Below are positions 49,897 through 59,066 of a stretch of DNA of 64,000 nucleotides, piece by piece. The notes beneath the pieces are model-generated. The model did not search any database, had not been told where the DNA came from, and worked only from the letters and a program-made list of their open reading frames with translations. The stretch comes from Elusimicrobiota bacterium (GTDB lineage: Bacteria > Elusimicrobiota > Elusimicrobia > UBA1565 > UBA9628), in contig DMMY01000022.1 of NCBI GenBank assembly GCA_003452935.1, positions 37,420-101,419 on the forward strand, written 5' to 3'. The stretch's first letter is position 1, and each line of letters starts with the position of its first letter. Position numbers and translations under genes: made by a program.

Positions 49897-51752
49897 TTGA
49901 GATTCCGATCTCGGTTTACCTTCTTTTCGCGGCGCCTCTGGCCGCGTTGGCCATCGGGTTCTTCATCCTGCGGCCCTGGAGGCCGCAATGGACGCACGTC
50001 CCTATCCTGATTTCCTGCGCCGTGGTCACGGGCTGCGCCGCTTCTCTCTCGGGCGTCGTCTTCGCCGGCCGGGGCCTTGACGCCACGCTGTATCATTGGA
50101 TGGTCGCGGGGGAGTGGGGAGTCCCCTTCGGCGTGCGCATCGACGGCGTCGGCGTAGCCGTGCTGTGCATGGTGACCTTGGTCGGCGGCTTGATTCATGT
50201 TTACGCCGTGGGCTACATGAAAGGCGATCCGGGCTTTTCCCGTTTCTTTCTCCTCTTTCATTTCTTCTACCTGGCCATGATCGGTCTGCTGGTGTCCAAC
50301 AACTACGTGCAGCTCTACTTGTTCTGGGAACTGGTGGGAGCCGCATCCTATCTGCTCATCGGATTTTGGTTCCACAAGCAGGCCGCCCGCCGCGCCGCCT
50401 TGCAGGCTTTCCTGGTCAATCGGGCGGGCGACTTCGGATTGATGCTGGCCGTGCTCATTCTCCTGGCCATGTTCCGCAACACCCGGTTCGCCATGCTCTA
50501 TCAAGTCGTTGCGGCCGTGCCCCAGGGAGTGATGGCTTTAGTGGCCCTGCTTATTTTCTGGGCCGCGACGGCCAAGTCCGCCCAGTTCCCTTTATATTTT
50601 TGGCTGCCTGACGCCATGGAAGGGCCGACCCCGGTTTCGGCCCTCATGCACGCGGCCACCATGGTCACCGCGGGCATCTTTCTCTTGATCCGTTCCTGGC
50701 CCCTGATCGCGGCCGTGCCGGGGATGCCGGGCTTCATCGCCGTGGTGGGCGCGGGGACCGCCGTCATGGCGGCTCTGCTCGCCGGGACGCAGAAGGATCT
50801 CAAGCGCATCCTGGCCTATTCCACGGTGAGCCACCTGGGACTCATGGCTTTCGCCTTGGGCCTGGGACAGGTCGCGGCCGCGGTCTTTCATCTGGTCGCC
50901 CATGGGTTTTTCAAGGCCGCTCTTTTCTTGTGCGCGGGCAACGCGGCGCACGGGTCGGGAAAATCCACGCTCAGCGTGGACGAGGTCGGAGGATTGCGGC
51001 GGCGCATGCCCCTGACCTACGCTTGTTTCGTCGCGGCCGCGCTTTCCTTGGCCGGGCTCTGGCCCTTGGCCGGGTTCTTCAGCAAGGACGCCATCCTGGA
51101 CGCGGCCGCGCATCACGGAGCGGCGGCGTACCTGGCCGGTTTGGCCATAGCCGCCGGCGGCGCCTTCTACATATTCCGCATGCTCTTCCTGACTTTCCTC
51201 GGTAGCCGGCCCGAGCAGAAGCCGGGTCACGCGCACGAGGCGCCGGCTGCCATGGCGATCCCGGCGGTTTTCCTGTCCTTGGGCGCCTTGTCCGTCGGAT
51301 GGCTGGGGCCCGGCTTGGTCCGCATCCTGGCCTCGGGTTGGCCCCGGCAAATGCCGCAGCCGGCCCTGCCTGTCTTATCCTTGGGAGTCTCGGCCGCGGG
51401 CCTGGGCATGGCGGCTTTGGGCATATCCGCCGCTTATTTGTGGACCATGCGCTTTCCGAGCTTCGATTGGGATTGGCGGCGGCGCCATCCGGCCTTGGAG
51501 GCTGCTTTTGCCAATGACCTGGGCTGGAGATGGGTCGCGGCCCGTTGCTGGTCTTTTGCTCGCTGGACCGCGGATCGGGTCGGACGGGTCTGGGATCGCG
51601 ACATATGGGACGCCGCCGTTGATTCCTCGGCCGCTTTCGCGCGCAGGCTTGCCGACGCCGGGGGCGGCCTGGCCACCGGGAGCCTGTCCGATTCGCTGTG
51701 GTGGCTGATGACGGGCGCGGCCGTTCTTCTGGCCTGGGCGGGGCTGCGATGA
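49893..51752 (+). CDS. nuoL: NADH-quinone oxidoreductase subunit L
   Basis: 619 residues, the largest antiporter-like proton channel subunit. The core shows L-F-W-E-L-V-G (essential Glu), Q-F-P-L-Y-F-W-L-P-D-A-M-E-G-P-T-P-V-S-A-L-M-H-A-A-T-M-V and L-K-R-I-L-A-Y-S-T-V-S-H-L-G. The C-terminal lateral-helix region is present. Overlaps nuoM by 4 bases. Confidence 0.96.
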   Translation: MIEIPISVYLLFAAPLAALAIGFFILRPWRPQWTHVPILISCAVVTGCAASLSGVVFAGRGLDATLYHWMVAGEWGVPFGVRIDGVGVAVLCMVTLVGGLIHVYAVGYMKGDPGFSRFFLLFHFFYLAMIGLLVSNNYVQLYLFWELVGAASYLLIGFWFHKQAARRAALQAFLVNRAGDFGLMLAVLILLAMFRNTRFAMLYQVVAAVPQGVMALVALLIFWAATAKSAQFPLYFWLPDAMEGPTPVSALMHAATMVTAGIFLLIRSWPLIAAVPGMPGFIAVVGAGTAVMAALLAGTQKDLKRILAYSTVSHLGLMAFALGLGQVAAAVFHLVAHGFFKAALFLCAGNAAHGSGKSTLSVDEVGGLRRRMPLTYACFVAAALSLAGLWPLAGFFSKDAILDAAAHHGAAAYLAGLAIAAGGAFYIFRMLFLTFLGSRPEQKPGHAHEAPAAMAIPAVFLSLGALSVGWLGPGLVRILASGWPRQMPQPALPVLSLGVSAAGLGMAALGISAAYLWTMRFPSFDWDWRRRHPALEAAFANDLGWRWVAARCWSFARWTADRVGRVWDRDIWDAAVDSSAAFARRLADAGGGLATGSLSDSLWWLMTGAAVLLAWAGLR

Positions 51753-53188
51753 GCCAAGAGTGGCTGACGCTTCTTTGGGCCATGCCCGCCTTGGGCGGCC
51801 TGGCCGCGGCTTTTTCCGGCCGGCTCGGCCGTTGGATAGCGCTGCTCGTTTCCGCGTCCACCTTGGCCTACAGCCTTGGCTTGTTCGTTCCGCTGGGCAG
51901 CGGAAGCTGGAGCGCGCCGCTTCCCGGCGCCGCCTGGGCCTTCGGCATCCGCTACAGCCTGGCTTGCGACGGTCTTTCCCTGTCCTTGTGCTGGCTCACG
52001 GCCTTTTTGACGGTCGCGTGCGTGATCGCCTCGTGGCCCCGCAATTTCTCCGCCGGGTATTGGGCCGCTTTTCTCTTCCTGGAAGCCGCGCTTCTGGGGG
52101 TGTTCCTGGCCCGGGACCTTTTCTTGTTCTTCGTTTTTTGGGAGGCGGTGCTGGTCCCCATGTTCTTCATCATCGGGCTTTGGGGACTCGACAACCGGCG
52201 CCGCGCGGCCATGAAGTTCTTCCTGTTCACCTTCTTCGGCAGCATCTTCCTGCTCATCGGCAGCATCGCGCTGGTCACCGTCTATCATCAGCGGACCGGA
52301 ATCTGGACCTGGGACATGGCCCGGCTCAAGGGACCGGGAGGACTTTCCGGCCTGCTTATCTTTTCCGCCATGGCCCTGGGCTTCGCGGTCAAGATTCCCC
52401 TGGTTCCCCTGCACACCTGGCTGCCGGACGCGCATACCGAGGCTCCGGCCGCCGGCTCCGTGATGCTGGCCGGAGTCCTGCTCAAGATGGGGGTCTACGG
52501 TTTTCTGCGCGTGCTTTGGCCGGTCTTTCCCGACATGACCTGGCAGCTGATGCCCTGGCTCGGCGCCATCGCCGCGGTCAACGTGATCTACGGGGCCCTA
52601 TGCGCCATGGCCCAGACCGACCTCAAGCGCCTTATCGCCTATTCGAGCGTGGCCCATCTGGGTTTTTGCCTCTTGGGCGCGCTCTCGCGCACGCCCGAGG
52701 GCTTGTTGGGCGCGGCCGTACAGATGCTCAATCACGGCATAACCACCGGGGCCCTGTTTCTTCTCGTCGGGTTTATTTACGACCGCGCCCATCGCCGCGG
52801 GCTCTCCGACTTCGGGGAGCTGGCCCGGCGCGCGCCGTGGCTGACGTTCTTCTTCGGGTTCTCGATCCTGGCTTCCATCGGCCTGCCTGGGTTGAACGGC
52901 TTCGTGGGCGAGTTCATGTGCCTCATCGGCGCGGCCCGGGTCCTGCCTATTTTGGCCGTGGCCGGGGTTGCGGGCGTCACCCTTTCGGCGGCTTATGCCT
53001 TGCCCGCGTACCAGGCCGTGTTTTGGGACGAGGCCAAACCCGGCTCGGCCAGCCCCCTGGTCCATGATCTCTGCGGCCGGGAAAAAGCCTTGCTTTGGGT
53101 CTTATGCGCCGTCATGCTGGGCATCGGTCTTTACCCGGCTCCGCTGTTGAGGGTGCTGGAGCCATGTCTTTTGGGGCTCGTTCCATGA
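51749..53188 (+). CDS. nuoM: NADH-quinone oxidoreductase subunit M
   Basis: 479 residues, antiporter-like subunit. F-F-V-F-W-E-A-V-L-V-P-M has the channel Glu; P-L-H-T-W-L-P-D-A-H-T-E-A-P-A-A-G-S-V and D-L-K-R-L-I-A-Y-S-S-V-A-H-L-G are conserved. The start at 51749 forms ATGA with the nuoL stop. Confidence 0.96.
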   Translation: MSQEWLTLLWAMPALGGLAAAFSGRLGRWIALLVSASTLAYSLGLFVPLGSGSWSAPLPGAAWAFGIRYSLACDGLSLSLCWLTAFLTVACVIASWPRNFSAGYWAAFLFLEAALLGVFLARDLFLFFVFWEAVLVPMFFIIGLWGLDNRRRAAMKFFLFTFFGSIFLLIGSIALVTVYHQRTGIWTWDMARLKGPGGLSGLLIFSAMALGFAVKIPLVPLHTWLPDAHTEAPAAGSVMLAGVLLKMGVYGFLRVLWPVFPDMTWQLMPWLGAIAAVNVIYGALCAMAQTDLKRLIAYSSVAHLGFCLLGALSRTPEGLLGAAVQMLNHGITTGALFLLVGFIYDRAHRRGLSDFGELARRAPWLTFFFGFSILASIGLPGLNGFVGEFMCLIGAARVLPILAVAGVAGVTLSAAYALPAYQAVFWDEAKPGSASPLVHDLCGREKALLWVLCAVMLGIGLYPAPLLRVLEPCLLGLVP

Positions 53189-54549
53189 TCATCAGCCTGG
53201 CCGCGCCCATGGAGCTGCTCCGGCCTCAGATGGCCTTGGCGTGCGGGGCTCTGGCGGTTCTGGCCGCGGGCGCATCCCGGCGCGTTTCGCCGTTGCTCGT
53301 CCAGGGACTGGCCGGCGCGGCCGTGGTCCTGGCCTTGTTTTTGGCTCTGGCCGCGCCGGAAGCCGCGAGCATCCCTTTGCTGAGGCTCGACCTTCTGGGT
53401 TGGGCCGTGCAGCCGGTGTTTCTCCTCGCGGCTCTGGGACTGCTGCATGCCCTGGCCGCTGGTCGCGACGCGGAAGTGGCTCCGGCCTTGGTCTTGGGCA
53501 GCCTGATCGGCATGGGCCTCGTGGCTGTGTCGGGGAACCTGCTCATGCTCTTTATCGGGCTGGAGCTCATGTCCGTGCCTTCCTATCTGCTGGTCGCGCG
53601 CTCGCGCGGCCGGAACGCGCCCGAGGCCGCGGTCAAGTATTTTTTCGCGGGCAGCGCGGCCGGAGCGCTTTTTATCATGGGCATGGCCCTGCGCTTGGCC
53701 GCGGCCGGCTCCTTGAGCCTGGCTCCGGCTCCGGGCCTCCTGGGCGAGGCGGGCCTGGCCTTGATGCTCGCGGCCGCTCTTTTCAAGCTGGGAGCCGTGC
53801 CCCTGCATTTCTGGCTGCCCGACGTTTATGAGGCGGCCGACGCGGAGCTGGCGGCCTTCTTTTCAACGGGCATGAAAGCCGCGGCGACCTTGCTGCTGGC
53901 GCGGCTGGCGGCCCTGTCCCCGCATGGAACCGCCGCGGCCTGCCTGCCCGGTCTGGGAGCCTTGACCGTGCTCTTCGGCGCTTTCGTGGCTTTGCGCCAA
54001 ACGGATATGCAGCGCCTCCTGGCGTATTCCTCCATCGCGCATGCCGGTCATATGATCCTGGCCGTGTCCGCCTGGGCCGCGCAGGATCAGTCCGCTCGAT
54101 CGGCTTTTGCCGTGGTCTTTTACCTCTGCGCCTATCTTTTCATGAGCGGAGGCAGCTTCTTGTGGCTGAGGTCCGCGGGAATCGCGCAGCGGTCCGGGCT
54201 CAAGGGGCTTGCCAAGGTCCGGCCGGCCGAGGCCGCGGCCCTGGCCGTTCTCCTGCTGGCCCTGGCCGGAATCCCTCCGACCGCGGGATTCGCGGCCAAG
54301 TTCCTGGTGTATTGGGAGTTGTTTAAGGCCGGGCTTTATATTCCTTTGGTCCTGGCCGGGCTTGGCAGCCTGATCTCCTTGGGCTATTACTTGGGCTTGA
54401 TCCGCGATATGTATTTCGAGAGCGGGGAAGGGGCGCCGGCCCCGGCCGGACCGGGATTTCCCGTCGTGGCCGGCTGCGCCGCGGCCAGCGTGCTCTTGGG
54501 GCTGACCCCGTGGCTGGTCGGGATGATCTTCACAGGGGCGCGGCCGTGA
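53185..54549 (+). CDS. nuoN: NADH-quinone oxidoreductase subunit N
   Basis: 454 residues, third antiporter-like subunit. L-F-I-G-L-E-L-M-S-V-P-S-Y has the channel Glu; K-Y-F-F-A-G-S, P-L-H-F-W-L-P-D-V-Y and M-Q-R-L-L-A-Y-S-S-I-A-H follow. I chose 53185 for the ATGA overlap with nuoM; an ATG at 53164 would add seven residues. Confidence 0.95.
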   Translation: MIISLAAPMELLRPQMALACGALAVLAAGASRRVSPLLVQGLAGAAVVLALFLALAAPEAASIPLLRLDLLGWAVQPVFLLAALGLLHALAAGRDAEVAPALVLGSLIGMGLVAVSGNLLMLFIGLELMSVPSYLLVARSRGRNAPEAAVKYFFAGSAAGALFIMGMALRLAAAGSLSLAPAPGLLGEAGLALMLAAALFKLGAVPLHFWLPDVYEAADAELAAFFSTGMKAAATLLLARLAALSPHGTAAACLPGLGALTVLFGAFVALRQTDMQRLLAYSSIAHAGHMILAVSAWAAQDQSARSAFAVVFYLCAYLFMSGGSFLWLRSAGIAQRSGLKGLAKVRPAEAAALAVLLLALAGIPPTAGFAAKFLVYWELFKAGLYIPLVLAGLGSLISLGYYLGLIRDMYFESGEGAPAPAGPGFPVVAGCAAASVLLGLTPWLVGMIFTGARP

Positions 54550-54899
54550 CCGCTTGGGCGCTGATGTTCAATTTCCTGGCCATCCTGGCCGTGGTCGTTT
54601 TCCTGGCTAATGCCGGGCGGCTTTTCGGTCCCAGGCCCAAGCATCAAGGCGACGCCGGGCTGCCCTACGAGACGGGATTGCCGCCCCTGGCCGAGGCCGG
54701 GCAGGGCATGTCCGCCTTGTATTGGCGATTCGCGGTCCTTTTCGTGGTGTTCGACGTGGACCTGGCGTTCCTGCTCCCCTGGGCCCTGAGCCGGCCGGCC
54801 TTGGACGCCACGGCCTTGATCTCGATGAGCGTCTTTGTCGGGCTGATCATTTTCATGCTGGGCTATTTTTGGCGCAAGGGAGCGCTCTCATGCCGCTGA
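54546..54899 (+). CDS. nuoA: NADH-quinone oxidoreductase subunit A
   Basis: 117 residues, three helices. The loop P-Y-E-T-G-L-P-P and the second-helix F-V-V-F-D-V-D-L-A-F-L-L-P-W with its acidic residues are diagnostic. The loop Cys usual before the E-T-G motif is replaced by Tyr-Glu context, as in several bacteria. GTG start in a GTGA overlap with nuoN. Confidence 0.94.
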   Translation: MTAWALMFNFLAILAVVVFLANAGRLFGPRPKHQGDAGLPYETGLPPLAEAGQGMSALYWRFAVLFVVFDVDLAFLLPWALSRPALDATALISMSVFVGLIIFMLGYFWRKGALSCR

Positions 54900-55369
54900 T
54901 CGAGGAGCTTTCCGACCAGAGCCTCATCGCCACTTCGCTCGACGAGGCCTTGGGCTGGGCGCGCAAGTATTCCATCTTCCAGTATCCCTTTGTCACGGCC
55001 TGCTGCGGCATGGAATATATGTCCGCGGCCGCGTCCCATTATGACATGGACCGTTTCGGCGCGGGCTTTCCCCGCTTCTCCCCGCGCCAGGCCGACTTGC
55101 TCATGGTGGTGGGCACCATCAGCCACAAGATCGCTCCGGTTCTGCGCCGGATTTACGATCAGATGGCTTCTCCCAAGTGGGTGGCGGCTTTCGGCGTGTG
55201 CACGTGCACGGGCGGTTTCTACGACGATTATTCAACGGTGCAGGGCATCGACACCATCATCCCCGTGGACGTCTACATACCGGGCTGCCCGCCCCGGCCC
55301 GAGGCGGTCCTGCATGGCCTGACCCTGTTGCAGGAGAAGATCCGGAAGCAGGGCCGGAGGGGGAGATGA
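54890..55369 (+). CDS. nuoB: NADH-quinone oxidoreductase subunit B
   Basis: 159 residues; carries the terminal 4Fe-4S cluster N2. Ligands are the tandem C-C in T-A-C-C-G-M-E-Y, one Cys in G-V-C-T-C-T-G-G-F-Y and one in P-G-C-P-P-R-P. The start at 54890 overlaps nuoA by 10 bases. Confidence 0.96.
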   Translation: MPLIEELSDQSLIATSLDEALGWARKYSIFQYPFVTACCGMEYMSAAASHYDMDRFGAGFPRFSPRQADLLMVVGTISHKIAPVLRRIYDQMASPKWVAAFGVCTCTGGFYDDYSTVQGIDTIIPVDVYIPGCPPRPEAVLHGLTLLQEKIRKQGRRGR

Positions 55370-55902
55370 TTTTCGAGACGCGGGACGTTTCTCCAGCCGA
55401 GGCCTTCGACGCCCTGCGCGGCATCAAAGACCAGGGCTACAACGTGCTCGTGGACATGACGGCCGTGGATTATTCCGCTTTCGGAACCAAGCCGTCCTCC
55501 ATGGGCTGGGAGGGCAACTTCCCGTCCGGCGCAACGCCCGCCAGGGCGGAGCGTTTCGAGGTCGTCTACCGATTGGCCAGCTTGGACGCGGTCACGGGCC
55601 TGGAGACCAAACCCCGGCTCGAGATCCATTGCGCCGTGGGCGAGGAGCCTGTCTTGCGGTCCATAGCGGGCTTGTGGCCGGCCGCGGATTGGCTCGAGCG
55701 CGAGATTTGGGACATGTTCGGCGTGGGCTTCGCGGACCGGCCGGATATCAAGCGTCTTCTGCTCTATGAGAGCTTTAAGGGGCATCCATTGCGCAAAGAC
55801 TATCCCATCAACAAGCGCCAGCCGCTCATCGGGCCCAAGTCCGGCGAGCTGGCCGGCAGCCCCAGCTTCAACGTCGTGCGCCAGGAGGTCCCTTTCGAAT
55901 GA
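55366..55902 (+). CDS. nuoC: NADH-quinone oxidoreductase subunit C
   Basis: 178 residues, 30-kDa-type subunit at the quinone-module interface. R-F-E-V-V-Y-R-L, W-L-E-R-E-I-W-D-M-F-G-V and G-H-P-L-R-K-D-Y-P are conserved. Not fused to nuoD. GGAGGGGG precedes the ATG, which overlaps the nuoB stop. Confidence 0.95.
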   Translation: MIFETRDVSPAEAFDALRGIKDQGYNVLVDMTAVDYSAFGTKPSSMGWEGNFPSGATPARAERFEVVYRLASLDAVTGLETKPRLEIHCAVGEEPVLRSIAGLWPAADWLEREIWDMFGVGFADRPDIKRLLLYESFKGHPLRKDYPINKRQPLIGPKSGELAGSPSFNVVRQEVPFE

Positions 55903-57233
55903 CGGCGCAGGCCTCCCGGTCGCGAAAGACGTTTTTCCTCAATATGGGGCCGGCGCATCCGGCCATGCACGGCGTCATCCGGCTCATCTTGGAGCTGGAG
56001 GGGGAACTCATCCGATCGGCTGAAGTGGAGATCGGGTATCTGCACCGCGCCTTTGAAAAGCACGCCGAGAGCGCGACCTGGAACAATGTCGTGCCCTACA
56101 CGGACCGGCTCAACTACGTCTCGCCCCTCATCAACAACGTAGGCTACTGCATGGCCGTGGAAAAGCTCGCGGGCCTGGACGTGCCGGAGCGGGGCCGGTA
56201 TCTGCGCGTGATCGCCTCCGAGCTCTCGCGCGCGACCGACCATTTGACCTGCGTCGGCGCCAATGCCATGGAGCTGGGCGCTTTTACGGTGTTCCTGTAT
56301 CTCATGGAGGCGCGCGAATTCCTCTACCAGCTCATTGACGATTTGACCGGCGCGCGAGTCACCACGGACTACGCCCGGGTGGGCGGGGTCAAGGCCGACT
56401 TGCCCGAGGGCTTCGCGCGCAAGTGCCTGGACGCCTTCACGCGAATTCGCCGCGCCGTGGCGGATTCCGAGGCCCTTCTGACCAAGAACCGCATTTTTCT
56501 CGACCGCGTGGAGGGCGTCGGCGTGCTGTCCCGGGCCGACGCCCTGGCCTACGGAATCACGGGGCCGTTCTTGCGATCAACGGGCGTTCCCTATGACGTT
56601 CGGCGGGCGCATCCATACCTGATCTATGATCGCCTTGAGTTTGAGATTCCCGTGGGCAAGCACGGGGATAATCTGGACCGTTATCTCGTGCGTCTGGCCG
56701 AGATCGAGCAGAGCCTGCTCATCGTGGAGCAATGCCTGCGCCAACTGCCCGAGGGTGCGCATTCCTTGTCTCCGGGCGAGATGAAGGAGGCGTTTGAGCT
56801 CGTCGACATGGGCAAGGCGGGCGGCACCGCGCTTCTGTCCCGCTGCCAAGCCAGGACCTGCAGGACCTTGGAGGGCACGGGACGCGGCTCGGCCGCGGGC
56901 GTCATGGTCCAGGAGCCGGCCTTTGTCATGCCTCCCAAGGAGGAGACCTACGGCAGCATCGAAGGCCTCATGAACCAGTTCGAACTCGTCATGTGGAGCT
57001 GGGGCGCGCGGATCCCGGCCGGAGAGGCTTATCACGCGGTGGAGGGCGGCAACGGGGAATTGGGCTTCCACGTGGTCTCCGACGGCTCGGATCGCCCTTA
57101 TCGGGTCCGCTGCCGGCCGCCCTGCCTCTTCATCATGGCCGCCCTGCCCAAGCTCCTGCGGGGCGCCTACGTCGCCGACGTCGTCGCCACCTTCGGCTCC
57201 GTCAACATGATCGCCGGCGAACTGGACCGTTAA
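55899..57233 (+). CDS. nuoD: NADH-quinone oxidoreductase subunit D
   Basis: 444 residues, 49-kDa-type quinone-site subunit. G-P-A-H-P-A-M-H-G-V contains the quinone-site His; E-I-G-Y-L-H-R, L-N-Y-V-S-P-L-I-N-N and the C-terminal D-R stop region are typical. A 34-bp element begins 1 nt after its TAA and breaks the otherwise gapless operon. Confidence 0.96.
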   Translation: MTAQASRSRKTFFLNMGPAHPAMHGVIRLILELEGELIRSAEVEIGYLHRAFEKHAESATWNNVVPYTDRLNYVSPLINNVGYCMAVEKLAGLDVPERGRYLRVIASELSRATDHLTCVGANAMELGAFTVFLYLMEAREFLYQLIDDLTGARVTTDYARVGGVKADLPEGFARKCLDAFTRIRRAVADSEALLTKNRIFLDRVEGVGVLSRADALAYGITGPFLRSTGVPYDVRRAHPYLIYDRLEFEIPVGKHGDNLDRYLVRLAEIEQSLLIVEQCLRQLPEGAHSLSPGEMKEAFELVDMGKAGGTALLSRCQARTCRTLEGTGRGSAAGVMVQEPAFVMPPKEETYGSIEGLMNQFELVMWSWGARIPAGEAYHAVEGGNGELGFHVVSDGSDRPYRVRCRPPCLFIMAALPKLLRGAYVADVVATFGSVNMIAGELDR

Positions 57234-57234
57234 T

Positions 57235-57818
57235 GGGGTCAGGTCTTGATATTTGACATTTGACATTCATCTTAAACAAAACGCCTTTGTTGAGGATTAG
57301 ATAGATGGGAGCTTTTACTTCTGAGCAAGAAAGGACGCTTAAGGCCTGGACCCGCCAGTATCCCTATGCTGTCATGGGCTTGCTGGAAGCCTTGCGGCAG
57401 GTTCAGGACTGGCATCATTGCGTGACGGACGAGGATGAGGAATATTTGGCCGAGCTTTTCCAATTGACGCGAGCCAGGATTCATGAAGTCGCGACGTTTT
57501 TTCCGGTTTTCACGCGAAAGCCCGCGGGCAGATATCGTATCGGGGTTTGCCGGGGACTTTCCTGTTCCTTGGCCGGCGCGGATAAGATTTGCGATTGCCT
57601 GCGCGCCGAGCTCGGCCTACGCGAGGGAGAGACTACTTCCGATGGAAAGTGGAGCTTTGAGAGGACCGAATGCTTGGGCGCGTGCGATCATGCGCCGGCA
57701 TTGATCGTCAATGATGAGCTTAAAGGACAGGCCTCCGAGCAGCGTGTCGCGCTGTTGCTGGAGGAGCTCAAGTGAAGCCTGGTGAATGTCAAATTGTCAA
57801 ATGTCAAGACCTGACCCC
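57235..57818. repeat. Inverted-repeat pair (34-35 bp) enclosing nuoE
   Basis: GGGGTCAGGTCTTGA plus TATTTGACATTTGACATTC at 57235-57268 recurs inverted at 57784-57818 with one indel and one mismatch. The pair encloses 584 bp containing only nuoE. The left copy abuts the nuoD stop and the right copy contains both candidate nuoF start codons (57786 and 57801). Confidence 0.85.
57305..57775 (+). CDS. nuoE: NADH-quinone oxidoreductase subunit E
   Basis: 156 residues, thioredoxin-like 2Fe-2S subunit (cluster N1a) of the NADH-input module. Ligands are in G-V-C-R-G-L-S-C and T-E-C-L-G-A-C-D-H-A-P. GAGG precedes the ATG. It is visibly less GC-rich than the other nuo genes and is enclosed by inverted repeats, so it may have been moved or replaced as a unit. 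Confidence 0.93.
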   Translation: MGAFTSEQERTLKAWTRQYPYAVMGLLEALRQVQDWHHCVTDEDEEYLAELFQLTRARIHEVATFFPVFTRKPAGRYRIGVCRGLSCSLAGADKICDCLRAELGLREGETTSDGKWSFERTECLGACDHAPALIVNDELKGQASEQRVALLLEELK

Positions 57819-59066
57819 AAGATTTTGACGCGGCATTTCGGCGAGGAGCGGCTGCATGAGCTGGAGACTTATCGCCGGCTGGGCGGTTACGAGGGGTTGC
57901 GCCAAGCCTTGAGCCTGGGACGGGAAAAGATTCGCGCCGAGGTGGCCAAATCCAATTTGCGGGGCTTGGGAGGGGCGGGCTTTTCCGCGGGCCTGAAGTG
58001 GAGCACGGTGCCTCCGGAGGAAAAGAATCCGGGGCCGAGGTTCGTGGTGGCCAACTGCGACGAGTCCGAGCCTGGCTGTTTCAAGGACCGGGTCCTGGTG
58101 GATCGCGCGCCGCATCAGCTGCTGGAAGGATTGCTTATCGCCGCCTATGCCATTGATGCGCGGCATGCTTTTATCTTCATTCGCGGGGAGTACGCGGTGC
58201 AGTATCGGATACTTGAGAAAGCCTTGGCGCAAGCCGAGGCCGCGGGATTGGCCGGTCGCGACGTCCTGGGCTCGGGCTTTTTCTGCCGGGTGAGCCTCAT
58301 GCGCGGGGCCGGGGCCTATATTTCGGGATTGGACACGGCACTGCTCGAGACCATGGAAGGCAAGAGGGCCTGGCCCCGCCAGCCGCCGCCGTTTCCCACG
58401 GCTTTTGGGCTCATGGGCCGGCCGACCGTGGTCCATAACGTGGAGACTCTTTCCATGCTGCCCCACATCGCTTTGCGCGGCGGGGAGTGGTTCGCCGGCC
58501 TGGGCACGGCCAAGAGCGGGGGAACCGCGCTCTTTAGCGTGAGCGGGCACGTGGAGCGGCCCGGGGTCTATGAGTTCCCGATGGGAACGCCTCTGCGCGA
58601 GGTCATCGCGGCCGCGGGCGGGGTCAGAGCCGGCCGCAAGCTCAAGGCCGTCATCCCCGGGGGGGTCTCCACCCCGGTCTTGACCGCGGAAGAGATAGAT
58701 GTGGCCATGGATTTCGAGGGGCCGCGCGCCAAGGGTTCGTTCCTGGGCGCGGGCGGGGTCATCGTGCTCGATGACACAACGGATATGGCGGCTGTCGCTC
58801 ACAACATCGAGCGTTTTTTCTGCCATGAGTCCTGCGGCCAGTGCACCCCGTGCCGCGAGGGAAGCTATTGGCATGAGCGCATTCTGCAGCGCGGGCTGGA
58901 GGGGGGAGGGACGGCGGAAGACCTGGCTACTCTATCCCGTGTGGGCGAGAATATCGCCGGCAAGGTCATCTGCGCCCTGGGCGACACCGTGGGCGTGGTC
59001 ACGCGGGCGATGATGAAGAAGTTCCCCGAGGATTTCAAGGCGAGATTTCCGGAGAGCCGTGGCTAA
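57786..59066 (+). CDS. nuoF: NADH-quinone oxidoreductase subunit F
   Basis: 426 residues; binds NADH, FMN and cluster N3. The NADH loop G-L-G-G-A-G-F-S-A-G, the FMN motif N-C-D-E-S-E-P-G-C-F-K-D-R and E-S-C-G-Q-C-T-P-C-R-E-G with three cluster Cys are present. The first 11 or so residues (M-S-N-C-Q-M-S-R-P-D-P) are encoded by the repeat; the ATG at 57801 is the alternative. No good ribosome-binding site precedes either. Overlaps nuoG by 8 bases. Confidence 0.94.
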   Translation: MSNCQMSRPDPKILTRHFGEERLHELETYRRLGGYEGLRQALSLGREKIRAEVAKSNLRGLGGAGFSAGLKWSTVPPEEKNPGPRFVVANCDESEPGCFKDRVLVDRAPHQLLEGLLIAAYAIDARHAFIFIRGEYAVQYRILEKALAQAEAAGLAGRDVLGSGFFCRVSLMRGAGAYISGLDTALLETMEGKRAWPRQPPPFPTAFGLMGRPTVVHNVETLSMLPHIALRGGEWFAGLGTAKSGGTALFSVSGHVERPGVYEFPMGTPLREVIAAAGGVRAGRKLKAVIPGGVSTPVLTAEEIDVAMDFEGPRAKGSFLGAGGVIVLDDTTDMAAVAHNIERFFCHESCGQCTPCREGSYWHERILQRGLEGGGTAEDLATLSRVGENIAGKVICALGDTVGVVTRAMMKKFPEDFKARFPESRG

